NCBI RefSeq assembly: GCF_052857255.1
Contig: NC_135507.1
Location: forward strand, 72,365,721-72,429,720
Direction of reading: 5' to 3'
From: Amblyomma americanum
Lineage: Eukaryota; Arthropoda; Arachnida; Ixodida; Ixodidae
DNA length: 64,000 nt
Below are positions 11,701 through 23,778 of the stretch, piece by piece (within the stretch, counting starts at the first letter, position 1; each line of letters opens with the position of its first letter). A model generated the notes under the pieces. The model was not told the origin of the DNA. It did not search any database and was given only the letters and a program-made list of their open reading frames with translations. The translations under genes and the position numbers were made by a program.

Positions 11701-11918
11701 CGCTTTTGGGTGTGCCCTTCCCTCCCACTTCCTTTCCGCACCAAAAGCTAGAGCAAAAAAGGAAAACAGAACTCCTTTCCGCATACAACCGAAGCTAGAA
11801 AAAAAACAAGAGAGAGCTCAAGTCCGTCGATGTTCTCAGTAACATCCTGGGCACATGAACACAGACAACCAAGGGGTTAGTGGCAGAGTGTAGTAGCGAC
11901 AAAATATTCTGACACCAG
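8776..11918. other. Non-coding part of block A with simple repeats
   Basis: This part is colinear with 38050-40960. It contains a poly-C run (about 8886-8904), a C run at 11279-11293 and a G run at about 11668-11700. A frame at 9519-9776 and its counterpart at 38588-38902 share segments like LEGxxPxETIST and resemble transposase debris only weakly. No convincing gene is seen. Confidence 0.6.
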
Positions 11919-11992
11919 ATGGAGCCACGTGCGCTAGTTAATTTGGCGCGAATTTCAAATGTCCGCAGAAGATACATACACAGCTTTCAGAG

Positions 11993-12874
11993 TGGTTTGA
12001 TTAGTAGGGCCGTCCTCCCCAAAAACATGCACCCCTTACACCATGAGGGTAGAAGACAAGCGCGAGCCAAAGCCTTACATAAGAAATACAGACAGTGCGC
12101 TGCAACACTTTATGTAGATGCGGCAGAATACAAAAATACCAATGCCTTTGCAGTTGAGGTTGTGAACGAGAATGGTGACCACATCGTCTCGGCGACAATC
12201 AAAACGAAATCCTCTGAAACGGCAGAAGAGGCGGCTATAGCCCTCGCCCTAGCACATACCCAAGCGAGCATCATCCTCAGCGATTCTAAAATGGGTATCA
12301 ATAATTTCGCTGAAGGGCGAATTACAAACACCTCCCTTAGAATCCTTAACGCAACCAAATTCTCACCAAATTATTCCGAATTGATATGGGTCCCAGCCCA
12401 TCCGGGGAATCCGGGGAACGAGGCAGCCCACAATAAAGCCCGAGGTTCCGTCGACCGGGCAGTGGATGAGTTTGGCTCCCTGAATTTCACGAAGGACTCA
12501 ATGATCACATATCATGATCTCACCAATCATTTTAAACTAGAGAGGAGAATTTTCCCCCCTCCAGACAAAAGACTTACTAAAGAACAAGAGGTTATGTGGC
12601 GTCGTCTACAGACGAGATCGATACGCACCCCATCACTCCTGCGCACATTTATCCAGATCTTTACAACCCAAACTGCAAACACTGTGGCCAACGTGCTACC
12701 TACGATCACATCCTGTGGGACTGCAAAATAGAGCCACCTCCGGGTGATCTAGTTACAGCTCCTTCTCTCGAGCGGTGGGAGACCGTGCTGGCTAGCTCTG
12801 ACCCCAGAACGCAAGTTTTGGCGGTGGAGTGGGCTGACAAAGTCGTCGAGGGCTATGTACTCTCGACCACTTAA
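11993..12874 (+). pseudogene. LINE RNase H domain and C-terminal CCHC tail, frameshifted
   Basis: The frame encodes an RNase H type I fold: LYVDAAEY (first Asp), ETAEEAAIALALA (Glu), IILSDSKMG (second Asp) and WVPAHPGNPGNEAAHN (His/Asp end). It would remove RNA from the RNA:DNA hybrid. Near 12620-12640 the frame shifts; the next frame carries CKHCGQRATYDHILWDC, a C-x2-C-x7-H-x4-C tail, and stops at TAA 12872-12874. The reading frame also extends upstream of 11993 into host DNA by chance. It is closely similar to the RNase H of the LINE at 54741-55775. Confidence 0.8.
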
Positions 12875-12925
12875 CGCGACCTCTTGCCAAGCTCTTCCCG
12901 GCGAATAAAATGTTTTACAATCAAT
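11993..12925 (+). mobile_element. LINE 3' fragment carrying RNase H, private to block A
   Basis: A 933-bp insertion is flanked by the 12-bp direct repeat CAGCTTTCAGAG (11981-11992 and 12926-12937) and is absent from block B, where ACACAACTTAAAAAGCCTG runs across the site. It holds only the 3' part of a LINE ORF2 plus a short 3' UTR with AATAAA near 12904. This is a textbook 5'-truncated target-primed insertion, younger than the duplication or lost cleanly from B. Confidence 0.88.
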
Positions 12926-13313
12926 CAGCTTTCAGAGCCTGTAAAAGGCAAACACTACGCTTGATATGGATGAAAATTGCTGCTTGAGAATCAAGAATGA
13001 AAAAGGGAGGAAATGTTCCGGACGATATTTTGATATCTGGCTTAGTTTTTGCACGAGATGACATGAAAGACCGACATATCTAAAGGTACAATGTTTCTGA
13101 GTATTTACCGCTGACTTGTAAAAAAATGAAACTTAAAACATAATATCTGTCCACAGCAATTCCTCTGTCCTCTAAAGTAGAAAACGCTGCCACAGACCTC
13201 ATAAAAATCGAGCCAACTTAACACACGGCAGAGTTTCTGAAAGTTCCAATGTATTTCCTAAGGACAGTGCCACTGGTGATCCCAATTAAAGACGCTAGCT
13301 ACTGCCCTCAGTC

Positions 13314-13354
13314 ACCCCTGATGAAGGAGCCGAGTCGGCTTCGAAACGCTGGGT
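13314..13354 (+). ncRNA. Hammerhead-ribozyme-like motif (Penelope-type), degenerate
   Basis: CTGATGA (13318-13324) is followed by a hairpin AGCCG-AGT-CGGCT and then CGAAAC (13342-13347). The outer ACCC (13314-13317) can pair with GGGT (13351-13354). CTGANGA, a stem, then GAAA is the conserved core of hammerhead ribozymes, which are known in Penelope-like retroelements. The position after GAAAC reads GCT instead of the GTT of the other two copies, so cleavage is doubtful. Helix III would be unusually short, and this keeps confidence moderate. Confidence 0.4.
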
Positions 13355-14064
13355 TAAATTTAAGTTTTTGGTTGGACATGCACAGTTTATTATAAGTCTT
13401 CAAACCCCACCAGACAGGCAAATCTGAAAAAAAAAATTGAGTTTTCAGACCGTTTACAGTGTTATGCCTATAAAAGCGGCCTACTATTTCAAAAGGCGTA
13501 TCTTTAAAAATTGTGTAATGTGTGATGTCAAAGACCCTTGGCGTGTAGCCCTTAGGCTTACCTTTCGAGACGTTTTAGACTTGAGCGGTATCGTAATTTT
13601 TCCACTCTACAGCCGAGAATCAAGTCTTGTTGTTTGATTACTTTTGGCGAAGACGGCTCTTGTAAGTGGTCAGAATACGGTGGCTTTCTCGTTGGGAGTC
13701 TTGACTACGGGCGGCTTTAATCAACAGAATTCGTTAGCGCGACTCTTAAATCAAACGATCATAAAACAGTTGGACAAGGCATCTTTATGCAAAGCAGCGT
13801 TTTCTACTAAGAGACTGGTTCACCTCAACACCGCCGTGAGGCAAGGGAGTAAAAGAATATACAGGTGCTTTAGTGTACAGCACCGGAATAATTTCGACCA
13901 ATTGGGACCCGTATTGGTTAGAGGATAGATTTGGCTTATTGTGAATCTTGCTATTCTTAAAAGCAAGGAGGTTAAGGACGCTCCGCAAAGAGGGTGAACA
14001 GTTCCTTCAGGAATCTGCAACAGGCACCGACGCGCTCAGCAGACGTTCGCTGTTTGCGTCTCAA

Positions 14065-14165
14065 CTCGATTGAAACGCGTGTGCCGCATGCAGCCGGATT
14101 CGAACCCGCGTACCCCGACTGCGCAGCAGGGCGCTATAAACACTGAGCCACCACGGCGAGTTTGT
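14065..14165 (-). repeat. tRNA-related SINE fragment (block A)
   Basis: On the minus strand a pol III B box GGTTCGAATCC lies at 14096-14106 and an A-box-like TGGCTCAGTGTT at 14139-14150, spaced as in a tRNA-derived SINE head. The same repeat sits at 42563-42705 in block B, so it predates the duplication. The anticodon arm is not tRNA-like enough for a functional tRNA. Confidence 0.65.
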
Positions 14166-14697
14166 CGTTTGGGAGGCGGACGGAGGGTAGCTCGTCATGT
14201 GGACCGGACGACTACGACTGTGCAAAACCAGAAGAACTCGGTTACAGATGTGGTGTTATTGTGTAAAGTTGTCATTTGAGAGTCATATTGCTCAGTTTAT
14301 TCCTTAATGCGATTCTCCTGTCTTTTGACGTCCCCTACTATACAGGCATTACTGTGCCAATTAAAGGCACCCTAATGCCTCAAAAAGTTCATTGCGAACG
14401 ACTGCTGGATAATTGCACTGAAACACGAAATTTCTGCAATTTTCTTGCGAACCTGTAAGAAGTGCCTTCATATTCCTGTCTGCGAAGCTTTGTGAACTGA
14501 ATGATACCTAGTTTCAGCTTGTATTCGTCCCAGATGTCATGGATTTCTTGCTGCGGTCTAATTTGAGCACTTAGGCATCAAGGCAATTTCTTCTTCGAAT
14601 GAATGAATCTACTGCCCGAGTGTTTCAGTCACACAATGCGACAGCATTCTCCCTTCAGTTGGGTGTCCATGAAACAAGGCTGGCATTACTTTTTCAG

Positions 14698-14805
14698 GGC
14701 GGATTTGCGCACATCTACGAGTTCATGGACAGAAAGGCGAACGTGGTGTACGCAGGCAAAATCATCCCCAAGAGTCATCTTACATCGGACATTCTCTGGC
14801 AATAT
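14698..14805 (+). pseudogene. Kinase copy A, exon 2
   Basis: This 108-nt, phase-0 exon lies between TTTTCAG and GTGAGT. It encodes the second half of the glycine-rich loop (GGFAHIYEF) and the ATP-binding lysine (VYAGK). Both signatures are intact here, unlike copy B where GGFA reads GGNA. Confidence 0.85.
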
Positions 14806-16089
14806 GTGAGTTCCTATATCACTGCGCTTCGTCTTTTCTCTTTCTTTTCTGTTTGTAGAAATTTTCTTAATTAGACACTGAGGTAAAAAAAAATGCTTTT
14901 TTGGCTTTTAGACCGCGGGCTCTACTCCTCGCGGTACAACATCCCGTTTCGACGTGGATGAGGCAATGACCATAAATGCCTCAAGAGGTCAAACCGAACT
15001 TCAATGCTCGGTGGTATGTCCCACGCTCTAGTAGTATGACCACGGGATCACATGCCTATTGGGTATCTCACGTTGGCAGATTATTTGACACAGTGGAGAC
15101 CATGCTTAACAGAGCTTTCGATCGTATAACAAAGTTCAAGCCATGTTGAACCCCAGCCATTTTTTCTGACGACGCCGCTGCAGCGAGGCGGGCAGACGCA
15201 CCGAATCATATCAAAACGAAAGTAACGAAGGTGGTCCTGCGGCATAGGATTCGCGCGCAAGTTCAAAATTTGTGGCGCCGTCCAGCGAATGCAAAAGAAA
15301 GCTCGCGTGATCGCTGATTGTTTATGTCTCTCTCTCGTCCTCCCACATATTCCGCTGCCGGCGCTTACGCCAAAATGACGAGTCGTCAAAGCAAGCCGGT
15401 TCGAAACCTAAACGTTTCGTGGATTTGGGCTTCGAGGCCGTGTTCTATTATGATACATTAACCACTTTCGATTTCGAGTCCAGTTAGTTATCTCCAATTC
15501 GTCACTGTTGTTCAGTCATGCTGCTATCGCTTTCAAGCATCAGTGGATAACTACCGAACCATTTTCGCTGATATCGCGAGGTCCGGTCTCATATGAGCCA
15601 ATGGTGACCTCTAGGGACGCTTGAAGTACGCGTCAATATCACAGAACAACAGTGACTATCGCGATAGGACCAAATAGATTCGATATGGATGGTGGGTTCT
15701 TATAGATTATGGCCCCTGTGTGTCGAGTTGTTGCCGTTTCTAAAGCTTATCTAACCTCCATTTCCGTCGAAAGTAACACCGTAACCTAAAGAGACTGCAA
15801 TATCTCCATTTCGATTTGATGCTGTTGCCAATTTTCGTGCAACTTTCTATCTGCAAATGAGGATCACAAGCAGGGGACAAAACTTACACCTCATTCCGGT
15901 AAACAAATATCAGTAGAGCTGTATGTTGCAAGATTTCGCTCTAGTGGCCGATAGCTTTTGCCATCGTAATGGGTTCTTGTTTTTTTCATTTTCAGCGCAA
16001 GGGTTTATAATTATAACTACAAGCGCCTTTAGTCAACACCTTTTGCTTATTTTGCTTACGCTTAATACAACCTTTTGCGAGATTACTAA

Positions 16090-16230
<141 letters not shown>

Positions 16231-16324
16231 TAACATTCCGGCTTCTCGGTGGTTCCCATTTCCAATTATTTTCTTTGCATTTATTGGAAAACGTTCCTAA
16301 TGTTCTCGAGGTTCGTTTTTATTT

Positions 16325-16412
16325 CGTTTAATTGTGCTCATGGTACCAAAACAACTCAGGCTATGAAGGACGTTGTAGCGGAGGCCTCCGTAATAATTTA
16401 GACGGCCTTGCA
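16325..16412 (+). repeat. Fragment of tick-type dispersed repeat (block A)
   Basis: The segment ACCAAAACAACTCAGGCTAT and what follows resembles a repeat I recognise as very common in tick DNA. The block B counterpart at 44803-44960 is longer, so A has lost most of it. Confidence 0.5.
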
Positions 16413-16757
16413 TTAGGTTACTTGATTATGTATTTGGTTGTTTATTTCTTTCAGCAATTTTTGCGAGAAAGGGCACGTCACGTTCTCCAATCATAATTTA
16501 AGGCATAGGCAAAAATTTAAAAGTGATTTTGTTGTTTTCAAAACGGCCCTTTTATATTGTGATGCCTTCATATGGGCACGGTTTCTTGCAGCAAGAAAAA
16601 CAATCAACTGAATGAAGCCTTCTCCAGACTGGAGTGCGCCAGAGTCGTCATGTCCCAGCCTAAAACCTGAAGGATACCGATTTTTTTTGTGATGTTCTTT
16701 GGAGTGTCTGACCTTCAAAGTTCTTCCCCAAGGTTCAATAACGCATTTATTTTGCAG

Positions 16758-17072
16758 TCTCTGGAGGAGATGCACCGGTCCTGAGGGTGGCGGTCCGTAT
16801 CAGAGGTGCGGTATTTAATGCGCAAGCTGCTCCGCGCATGCGAGTACCTGGTGCAGGAGCACATAATCCACCGAGACCTGAAGCCCGGAAACCTGCTCCT
16901 CACACAACACTCGCAACTCAAGGTGGCCGACTTCGGACTCGCCACCCGCGTCCCCTACTCGTGGCAACTCAAGAGGTCTATCTGCGGCACCATCAACTAC
17001 AAGGCCCCCCGAGATGCTGACCCAGAAGGGATACAGTTACGCAGCGGACATCTGGGCCGTCGGGTGCATCAT
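16758..17072 (+). pseudogene. Kinase copy A, exon 4 (catalytic core, disrupted)
   Basis: This exon carries [15 protein letters not shown] and the activation segment [12 protein letters not shown] at 16782-16784 interrupts the ninth codon, and a run of six C at 17005-17010 (five in copy B) shifts the frame where APEM is expected. The exon ends AT|GTGAGT and rejoins exon 5 as ATG-TAC. Confidence 0.85.
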
Positions 17073-17717
17073 GTGAGTCTCACCTGATGATTGCGCATAC
17101 CTGTGAGCAACTGTTTACAAGTTGATGCTTACGAAGGCAGCTCGGTGCACATCGCACAGGTGCACCCGTCTGTAAATGTATAAGAGGGAGCGATTAATGT
17201 CGGAAATGTGAATATAAAAACTGGCAAATCCTCGCCTATCTTGCCTTGTGGGAACAATAACGAGGGAATAAATTATGGCCGTGGCATTAATATTTTAAAC
17301 GGACGAATGAAATCGGGCCAGAGTTAAGGGCGGTGGTGGGTGTTAAATCATTTGTCGAGAAAGTACGGTTAAAAACCTGTTGGCGTGATTCTCATTTACA
17401 CAACCGGGTATACGTATCTTCCAGGCAGGAAAGTAACGATTGGTGCAGAGAAAATATTATCCATAAAATTGCTATAAGCTTCCTCTTCATGTTCAAAAAA
17501 TCAGATCATGCACTTCACGTTCAAAACCTTACACTTACGTGCATATCGAGCGTCGTTTGCACGCACTTACGTTACCATTTCGTGGCGCTTGGCCGGTAGG
17601 GGTGTCGTAGCAAGGCTGTGCCCGCACTGCTTCAAGCTGTGTCGTGCTGAGATGTTGGCCACCACTGAGTGTGCGGATTCCAGCGGGCACTGACAGGCCG
17701 CAAACTGCTTTCCGCAG

Positions 17718-17917
17718 GTACAAGCTGCTAGTGGGGCGTCCCCCATTCGACTCGCCGTCGAACGCGGAGACCGTGGTCAGAATCAAGAGGAACAAATTCG
17801 AGATCCCCTAGACTGTCTCCCCCGAAGCGAGCGCCCTCATCCGGTGGATTCTCCAATCGGTGCCCGCTAGGCGGCCGAGCATCGAAGCCATTATGCACCA
17901 CGAGTTCATGATTAAAG
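17718..17917 (+). pseudogene. Kinase copy A, exon 5
   Basis: This 200-nt exon encodes YKLLVGRPPFDS through the C-lobe RRPSIEAIMHHEFM. TAG at 17809-17811 truncates it after KFEIP. Donor AAAG|GTACGC leaves phase 1 into exon 6. Confidence 0.8.
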
Positions 17918-19345
17918 GTACGCTTCATCTTGCACCTCTGTCTGTGTCTCTGTGGGCTGTACTGTTTCAATCACGGTTCGTTTTTTATTTTTTCAACACA
18001 AAATCGCTATAAGTTACGTTCGGCGAAAAGGCCGAGCTTATTGCCACAATAATTTGGGATTGCTCGGCAGAGGTCGTGACGAGCAGAGGCCTGTGCGTGC
18101 TGTCCCCACATGCATGTGACACTATGTAAAAGCGCAACTTTATGCACCGGTCATTATTTACTCTCGTGTCAGCAAATTGGAGAGAACACGAAATTTAGCG
18201 TCGAAATAACACGAAACGAAACATTGTGTCTTCCTACAGGTCGTTGCCAGAATGATAAATTTCTCTTTTCGCGCATAAGAACTGATCCGGCCTGTACCAA
18301 CCCCGAGCAAAGCAGCCCGTTGTCTGTTCCCAGCTGGCCTAGTGCGAGCGCTCCGTCTCATGGCACTGCCTGCTCATCGTCGTCTTCCATGTAGCACGAA
18401 ATGTGTCTTCGCCTTGATTCGAATGTATCATTCATTATCTGAAGCTTTTTCGTTCGCTTTAGCAGAAACGATGTTGGTCGCGATAAAATACTGTTGATAT
18501 GAAAGTTTCTCACATGATAAGTGAGTTTGTTGCAGGCTGATGCAACAACTTTTATTCACTGAACAGAATTTTATGGCTTTGGCTGGCAAGAACAAAATCT
18601 TCGGCATCAACTTCGTGTCGTTCTCCTATGTCCGTGAAAGAATTCACGTTGGGAAAAACTGCTGTGCATAATACAGGCACACACAACGATCAATGCCAGC
18701 AAGGACACAACGTATACCTGTAACCGTAGAAATCGAAAATCGAAATGGGTCCCGGTGCATGGCAACACGAAAAAATAGTTTCTGCATGGGGCAACATTCA
18801 GTGTGTATTGCAACTGAACGTGAGTGCAGCCGGCCTCTATACACTCGTTACGGTTTGTGAGACGCGCAGCGCCTTACTCGTATCCTGCTATGCGGGATTT
18901 GCAGTGTTATCAGCATGGATTACTGTTACAGGCCGATTTTAAAGGGTTTCGAATGGGGCCAGCTGAGCTGCATATCAGAAACATTTCCGTCAATCTACTG
19001 CAACTAGTTATACATGGTTGTAGCTTTTCAGGCATGGGTACAACTTCTTAAGCACTTGACACAGTGGAAATGAACTCTCATTGTTCAGAAACATAAGCTC
19101 ATGGATTGCGTGGAAGAATGTTCTGCAAGGGCATTCATTCCTGAGATTTTTTAATTTTTTTTTCGTGCTAGCACCTATTATTTGCGTTCACATTTTCGAG
19201 GTTTTCTTCTTTCACTACGAATACCAAAGTGTTTGTCTCAAAAGGTCCGCGACCTCTTCTCTCCGGAAGTGCTAATCACCCAGACTAGTTTAAGGCATTG
19301 ATCCATCCCCGCAGCCCCTGAATGTTTTTCGCCCTCTCCTTCCAG

Positions 19346-19449
19346 GGCTGCTTCGTCCACACCTGCCTGCCTCATACGAAAGCACTCAGCACCGCCCAGG
19401 ACTCAACCGACCGGAGACACGGGTCGGAGAAATACGAAGGTTACGCTGA
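19346..19449 (+). pseudogene. Kinase copy A, terminal exon 6
   Basis: After the acceptor TTCCAG, in phase 1, the exon reads GLLRPHLPASYEST, resembling the segment just after the kinase domain of PLKs. It ends at TGA 19447-19449. The same stop position is conserved in copy B, which argues this is the real C-terminus. A longer alternative frame exists (to 19765) but is not conserved in B. Confidence 0.7.
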
Positions 19450-20400
19450 AGTGGACTGCGTCTACGATTCAAAACGCCCACATGGAAACGGCTGCGCTTG
19501 TTCAGAGCTTGGGCAGCGGCCAAGTTTTTTTTTCTCCTTTTGTTACTGGTGTTGTAACCATTGTTTTTTTTTTTTCACTGTGCAAGGTTTAGGAAGGTTT
19601 TATTTTCATTCAAGCGCTAAAGCATCTTTTTTCTTATTGAAATGCACTGTTAATTCTTTGTCATTCGAGCACATGTATACAGATGATATTTTTGACAATG
19701 CCTCTGTCGCTACTGCCAAGGCTGCGAGTGGGCTCCAATCGTGGACTCCAGTTAATTATTTCTGATGTGTGCTACGGCTGTAATGCGATTTTAACTTTCG
19801 TACCGTGAACTTCTGAATAAATATTTGCCCTCCGTTTCGTGTGTCCGTTTGCTCTTCCTGCAGCTGTCGGACGAATACTCTTTATCGTCTCCTAGAGTAA
19901 AATAAAAGAAACGATGGTAGGAGGCAGCCCTTTAAAACCATACAAACTGCGGAATTTCGATGTGAAACATTGTTGTCCCATGCGGCCACTTAGTGGAGGT
20001 TATCAGATGGTAGCGCCAATTATGACCAATGCAGCCAGGTTCGAGTGGTACCCTATGAATTTTGTTTAACTTGTTATAAGTTATTTTTAATCCAGCACGC
20101 TCTTTTACTAGGCCCTATAGCAGGTGGGCACGCACGATTTGTGCACTCAGTCCCAAGCTAGATCGAGGGAAGTGTAAAACGCAATAACACGGCGTCAAAG
20201 AGTGCAGAGTGCATGGTGAGTGCAGAGTTAAAAATAAGAAACATTGAGACCATGTTGAACAGAGGTAAATATATACGCAAAGACTCAGTGCGCGAAAAAT
20301 TATAAGGCGATTAGTAAAAATATCATCAATATAGAGTAATTTAACATGTATAGAGACATTCATATTTTGCCTGGTAGCTTTCACATGACATATGGTGCGC
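19450..20400 (+). other. Kinase 3' UTR-like region and flank, block A
   Basis: No further coding exon is seen. A poly(A) signal AATAAA lies at 19816-19821, about 370 nt after the stop, with its counterpart at 49623-49628 in block B. This is the expected layout of a 3' UTR. Confidence 0.5.
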
Positions 20401-22484
20401 CGTTTCTGGGCGCAGAGTCCAGATACAGCACTGTGCGCCCAGATCACTTGGAAATATAAGTGGATCAGAAAAAACGACCAGGTTTTCGCCGTGTTTCAGG
20501 TCCTACATAGTATGGCGGCAGCTATGACATCATGGAAATTATGGGCTCACTGTGTAGGTAGTAAATTACACTCATCTGTATTTTGGCCTTTCAATCTCTG
20601 CTTCTTTTTTTTTCACGTGTTCTATTCAAGGCAGGCAGTAGCAGACGAAAGGGGATAGCCCCCTCCTTCCATGGTTGTGTATAGTCCCATCTCTGTATTG
20701 TCGAACGGTTCCCTGCATTGTTACGCTAGGCACATCATGAGAATATGCTGACTGCATTGGCCGAACGCAGGTTCTTTGACGGTGAGACACAGCTCTGTGC
20801 TTGAGTTGTATCTGACTATAGTCATATACAACTCAAGAATGAAGCGGCAAGTTCCCCTCAAAGGGGTCCCTACAACCATTCGGGTCGACCGATTCTCCCT
20901 TTCGACCCACTCTCCCTTTCTCCCCCATGACAGATTCCTTTGGATCGGCTATAGCCTGAAATCCCAGGGGGTGGCAGATGAATGGGGAATAACCACAGGT
21001 TAATCAGTTCACCAGAAAGAGGATATATGATGCTCGTTATGACAGATATGAGGGAAGGCAACATCCACCGAGACCAAAGTGCAAAGGGGACAATTTTCTT
21101 TTTTTTTAATATGTAGTTTTTCATCACTGGGAGATTTACAAAAGCACGAGAAAAAACCACAACATGCCGCCGGTGGGAGCTGAGCTTAGTCATAGTAATT
21201 TCCTGGTGAATGCATCCTATTTGTCACCCTGCGGTATGAAGTGCCAACTCAACAACTCTTGATGGAGGACACGGGACTAAGAATCGTGGAATTTTATGTG
21301 CTACAGAGATTCTGACCGTCGGCAAGGAAGTTAGTCGTGACTATAGCCGGATACAACCGGTGTCCACAGCGGTTTTTCCCCGTCAAAGGACCCCCTTCCA
21401 GCCAACGGCGTCGGCCGATTGTCGTCACCTTGCGAGCGTGACAATGCAGGTAGCGGGGCCACAACAGAGACACAGGTCTATCCTCGACAATAGAGGAAAG
21501 GGACTATCCCCTTGCATCTACTTCGCCCTGCTTTGCCACTCTAGCATGTTCATGACAGTGGGACTACGCTACTGTCTGGAAAATGGTCCTTTGATAGAAA
21601 AAGCAGCTGCGTTCTTGAGTTGCATCCGACTATAAACAACAAACAGATTCAGGGCATTCTTCCATCCACAGGTGTTGCGACAAACGTAACGGTGGTCTTC
21701 AAGAACAGTAGCGAGTAAAAAACACTAGCACACATGAGGGGTCACCGGAGTGCCTGAATGACATATGGCGTGGCGCTGCAGGTGACGAAGAGGCTGATAA
21801 CAAAAGTCCGTTCGCATTCTTGAGTATTAGGAGCGGGGGGCTTTGGCGGACTGTCAGGGCCCAGCAAATTTTATTAATGCGAAAGCCTTTAGTGGCTGAT
21901 GCTCGCGGTGGCCGTCCGTCCGGTCACGTCACATCGCGGTGTCTGTCCGTTACATCCTAGGTCACGTGACCTGGTCACGTGTCACAACCTGCCAACTGAT
22001 CTGTGAGCAAACTGCCCACTGTGGCGGGTGGTGTGATCCGCCGCCAAACAACACTGCGCTTGCGGGGCGTGACGTCACCACTCAAATTCAAATCAGTGCA
22101 GTGAGTCTCATACGGGCTCCACCTTCCCGCAGTTAAAATATATTTTAATGCCTCCAACGAATTTATTTTTCTGTGTCGCCGTCTCTCTTTTCCTTTTTTG
22201 TTTTTCATATTGCTTTGCTCCTTTAAGCGAAGAGTGAAGATGGGGATATTTGTTTTCTGCATGTTTGGCAGCTATTTTCGGGAGCAGCATCAGCCACTCT
22301 GCCGAAGGATGTCTATGAAGGAATAGGGAATAACTGCCTGAAATAATCGGTCGATTGGTTGTTGCCTAAGCGATACAACAAGTCAATAAAAGCGGTGATA
22401 GCGTACGCTTTATTCGTGACAGACGGTAAGAGGTGGTGTATTTAGATTCTGGCTCTACCCATCTCCCCAGAAGGAAAAAACGAG
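20401..22484. other. Non-coding block A stretch with dispersed MITE-like repeats
   Basis: The region contains copies of a short repeat ending TTGAGTTGYATCYGACTATA (20801-20820 and 21615-21634), a near-perfect 36-bp palindrome (20801-20836), and a cluster of CACGTG palindromes (about 21918-21985). About 600 bp (roughly 21045-21645) has no counterpart in block B. No gene is seen. Confidence 0.5.
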
Positions 22485-23340
22485 ATGCCACGCGTCAAAT
22501 TTGCTATAAGAGTGCAAATCGTGGCGTTAGTTCAGAAAGGCAGGTCCCGGAGAAGCATTGCTGCCGATGTAGGGTGCGCAGTACAGGGACCGTAACAGGC
22601 ATTGTGCCTGTTTGCCTAGAAGAAGAAAGGATTGGCGACGCGGACCTTAGCTGACGTCCGAGATCCCTCAGTGAGGAGGAAGACCTGCTGATCGTAGCGG
22701 CCGCCTTCTGCAGTCCCCATACTGCCGAGATAGAGGAGGAAATGGGCAGGCATCCAGACAGTGTCTTTGTGGGCGATTAGGAAACGGCTTCGGTCGGCAG
22801 AAATATACCTCCCCTAAAGTCGCGTCGCTTGCTGGAAGCTACGTATCACCGCCCAACACGAATGACTCCGCCTCGAAATTGACAGAACCCACCTCGCTTG
22901 GACTGCAGAATATTGGAGGGCAGTCGTATTATCGGTTGAATCGACTTTCTCCATGAAGTGGGACAAGCAGCGGCCAGTCTGTAGGCGGTTGGGGCTCGGT
23001 CAGTGGCTGCAGTATGGTTGCATTTCGAGCCTTCAGCGTGACGGCGCCGCCACCACCACGTGGTGGGTCACGTGGCACGGAGCAGCTGCCGACGGCGCGG
23101 TGCCGTGGCTGGTCACGTGAACAGCCAAGTAGTTGGTCACGTGGTGTGGAGCAGCTGCTGCTGCCGGCGTCGCGGCACGCCGGAGAAACCGAGCTCCAAC
23201 AGGAGTGCGCATGCGCCGTGTCAAGTGGGACGAAGATGAAGGAACGCCCAGAGAAACGGTGCGGCGAAAGACTGACTTTGCAATTCAGCCGAGCGAGTTC
23301 CAATCGGCCAGATATAGCTATCGCGTAACTAAAGATTTAA
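22485..23340 (+). pseudogene. Tc1-like transposase pseudogene (block A)
   Basis: Broken frames show an N-terminal helix-turn-helix region (RRSIAADVGCAV), an RPRSLSEEEDLLIVAAA segment and a later TEYWRAVVLSVESTFSMKWD segment, matching the usual order in Tc1-type DDE transposases. The expected first catalytic Asp in SDEST is Val (SVEST). Several stops and shifts are present. Beyond 23030 the frame contains CACGTG-rich insertions. The same relic with the same Val lies at 58942-59810, so inactivation predates the block duplication. Confidence 0.6.
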
Positions 23341-23683
23341 CCAGAGCTAATCCACCACCATTTTTTTCAATCTGCAGTCACTCCAGGGCGAGAAGTTCAT
23401 GCGGCCAGTGACTATGGCCAGTGTTTCTTTTCAAGTGAAATGCATCTTATGCTCCAGTTATTGCTGTACTATTTCATCGCTAACAGTTCATCTGGGTGCA
23501 TTTATGTGTAGCCAGTGTCTCATCTTCAACACTTCGATTTATGAATTGGTATGGTGAAGGTAATATAAATTGCACTATTTTACTCGGCTCTCACAATGAG
23601 AGGTTTTCGGAAAATGAAAACTCAGCTATTGTAAGGCAGATTGTGTTGTCGTGTTTATTTTTTGCAGGTGTGAATCGCAGTTC

Positions 23684-23778
23684 GCGAAGCGGTGGCATTG
23701 GGCTAAAGCGTCCGCCTCGAATTCGGGAGGTCCTGCGTTGGACCCCTCTACCGTCGTGTTTCCGAAAGGGCACAATAC
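23684..23778 (+). repeat. tRNA-related SINE interrupted by Gypsy (block A)
   Basis: GTGGCATTGGGCTAAAGCG and GCGTTGGACCCC mimic the A and B boxes of a pol III promoter, and the uninterrupted copy lies at 60118-60280 in block B. The Gypsy element at 23779 inserted within it; the SINE resumes at 28912. Confidence 0.55.

Larger units (their letters stand above)
12938..14697. other. Intron-like DNA of block A with Penelope motif and SINE
   Basis: No coding gene is seen. It contains the hammerhead-like motif at 13314-13354 and a tRNA-related SINE near 14065-14165. It corresponds to 41050-43248 in block B and would be intron 1 of the kinase. Confidence 0.6.

Noticed and set aside
14065..14165. Functional tRNA gene
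   Set aside because: A and B boxes are present but the cloverleaf is not complete and the block B copy has diverged; this is a SINE head.
19322..19765. 147-codon frame over kinase exon 6 of copy A
   Set aside because: The block B counterpart stops at once in that frame, and the exon phase from exon 5 points to another frame ending at a stop shared by both copies.
23014..23411. Plus-strand frames with MVAFRAFSVTAPP (also 59471-59868)
   Set aside because: They overlap the Tc1 relic and CACGTG-rich repeats, are conserved only because of the duplication, and have no recognised domain.
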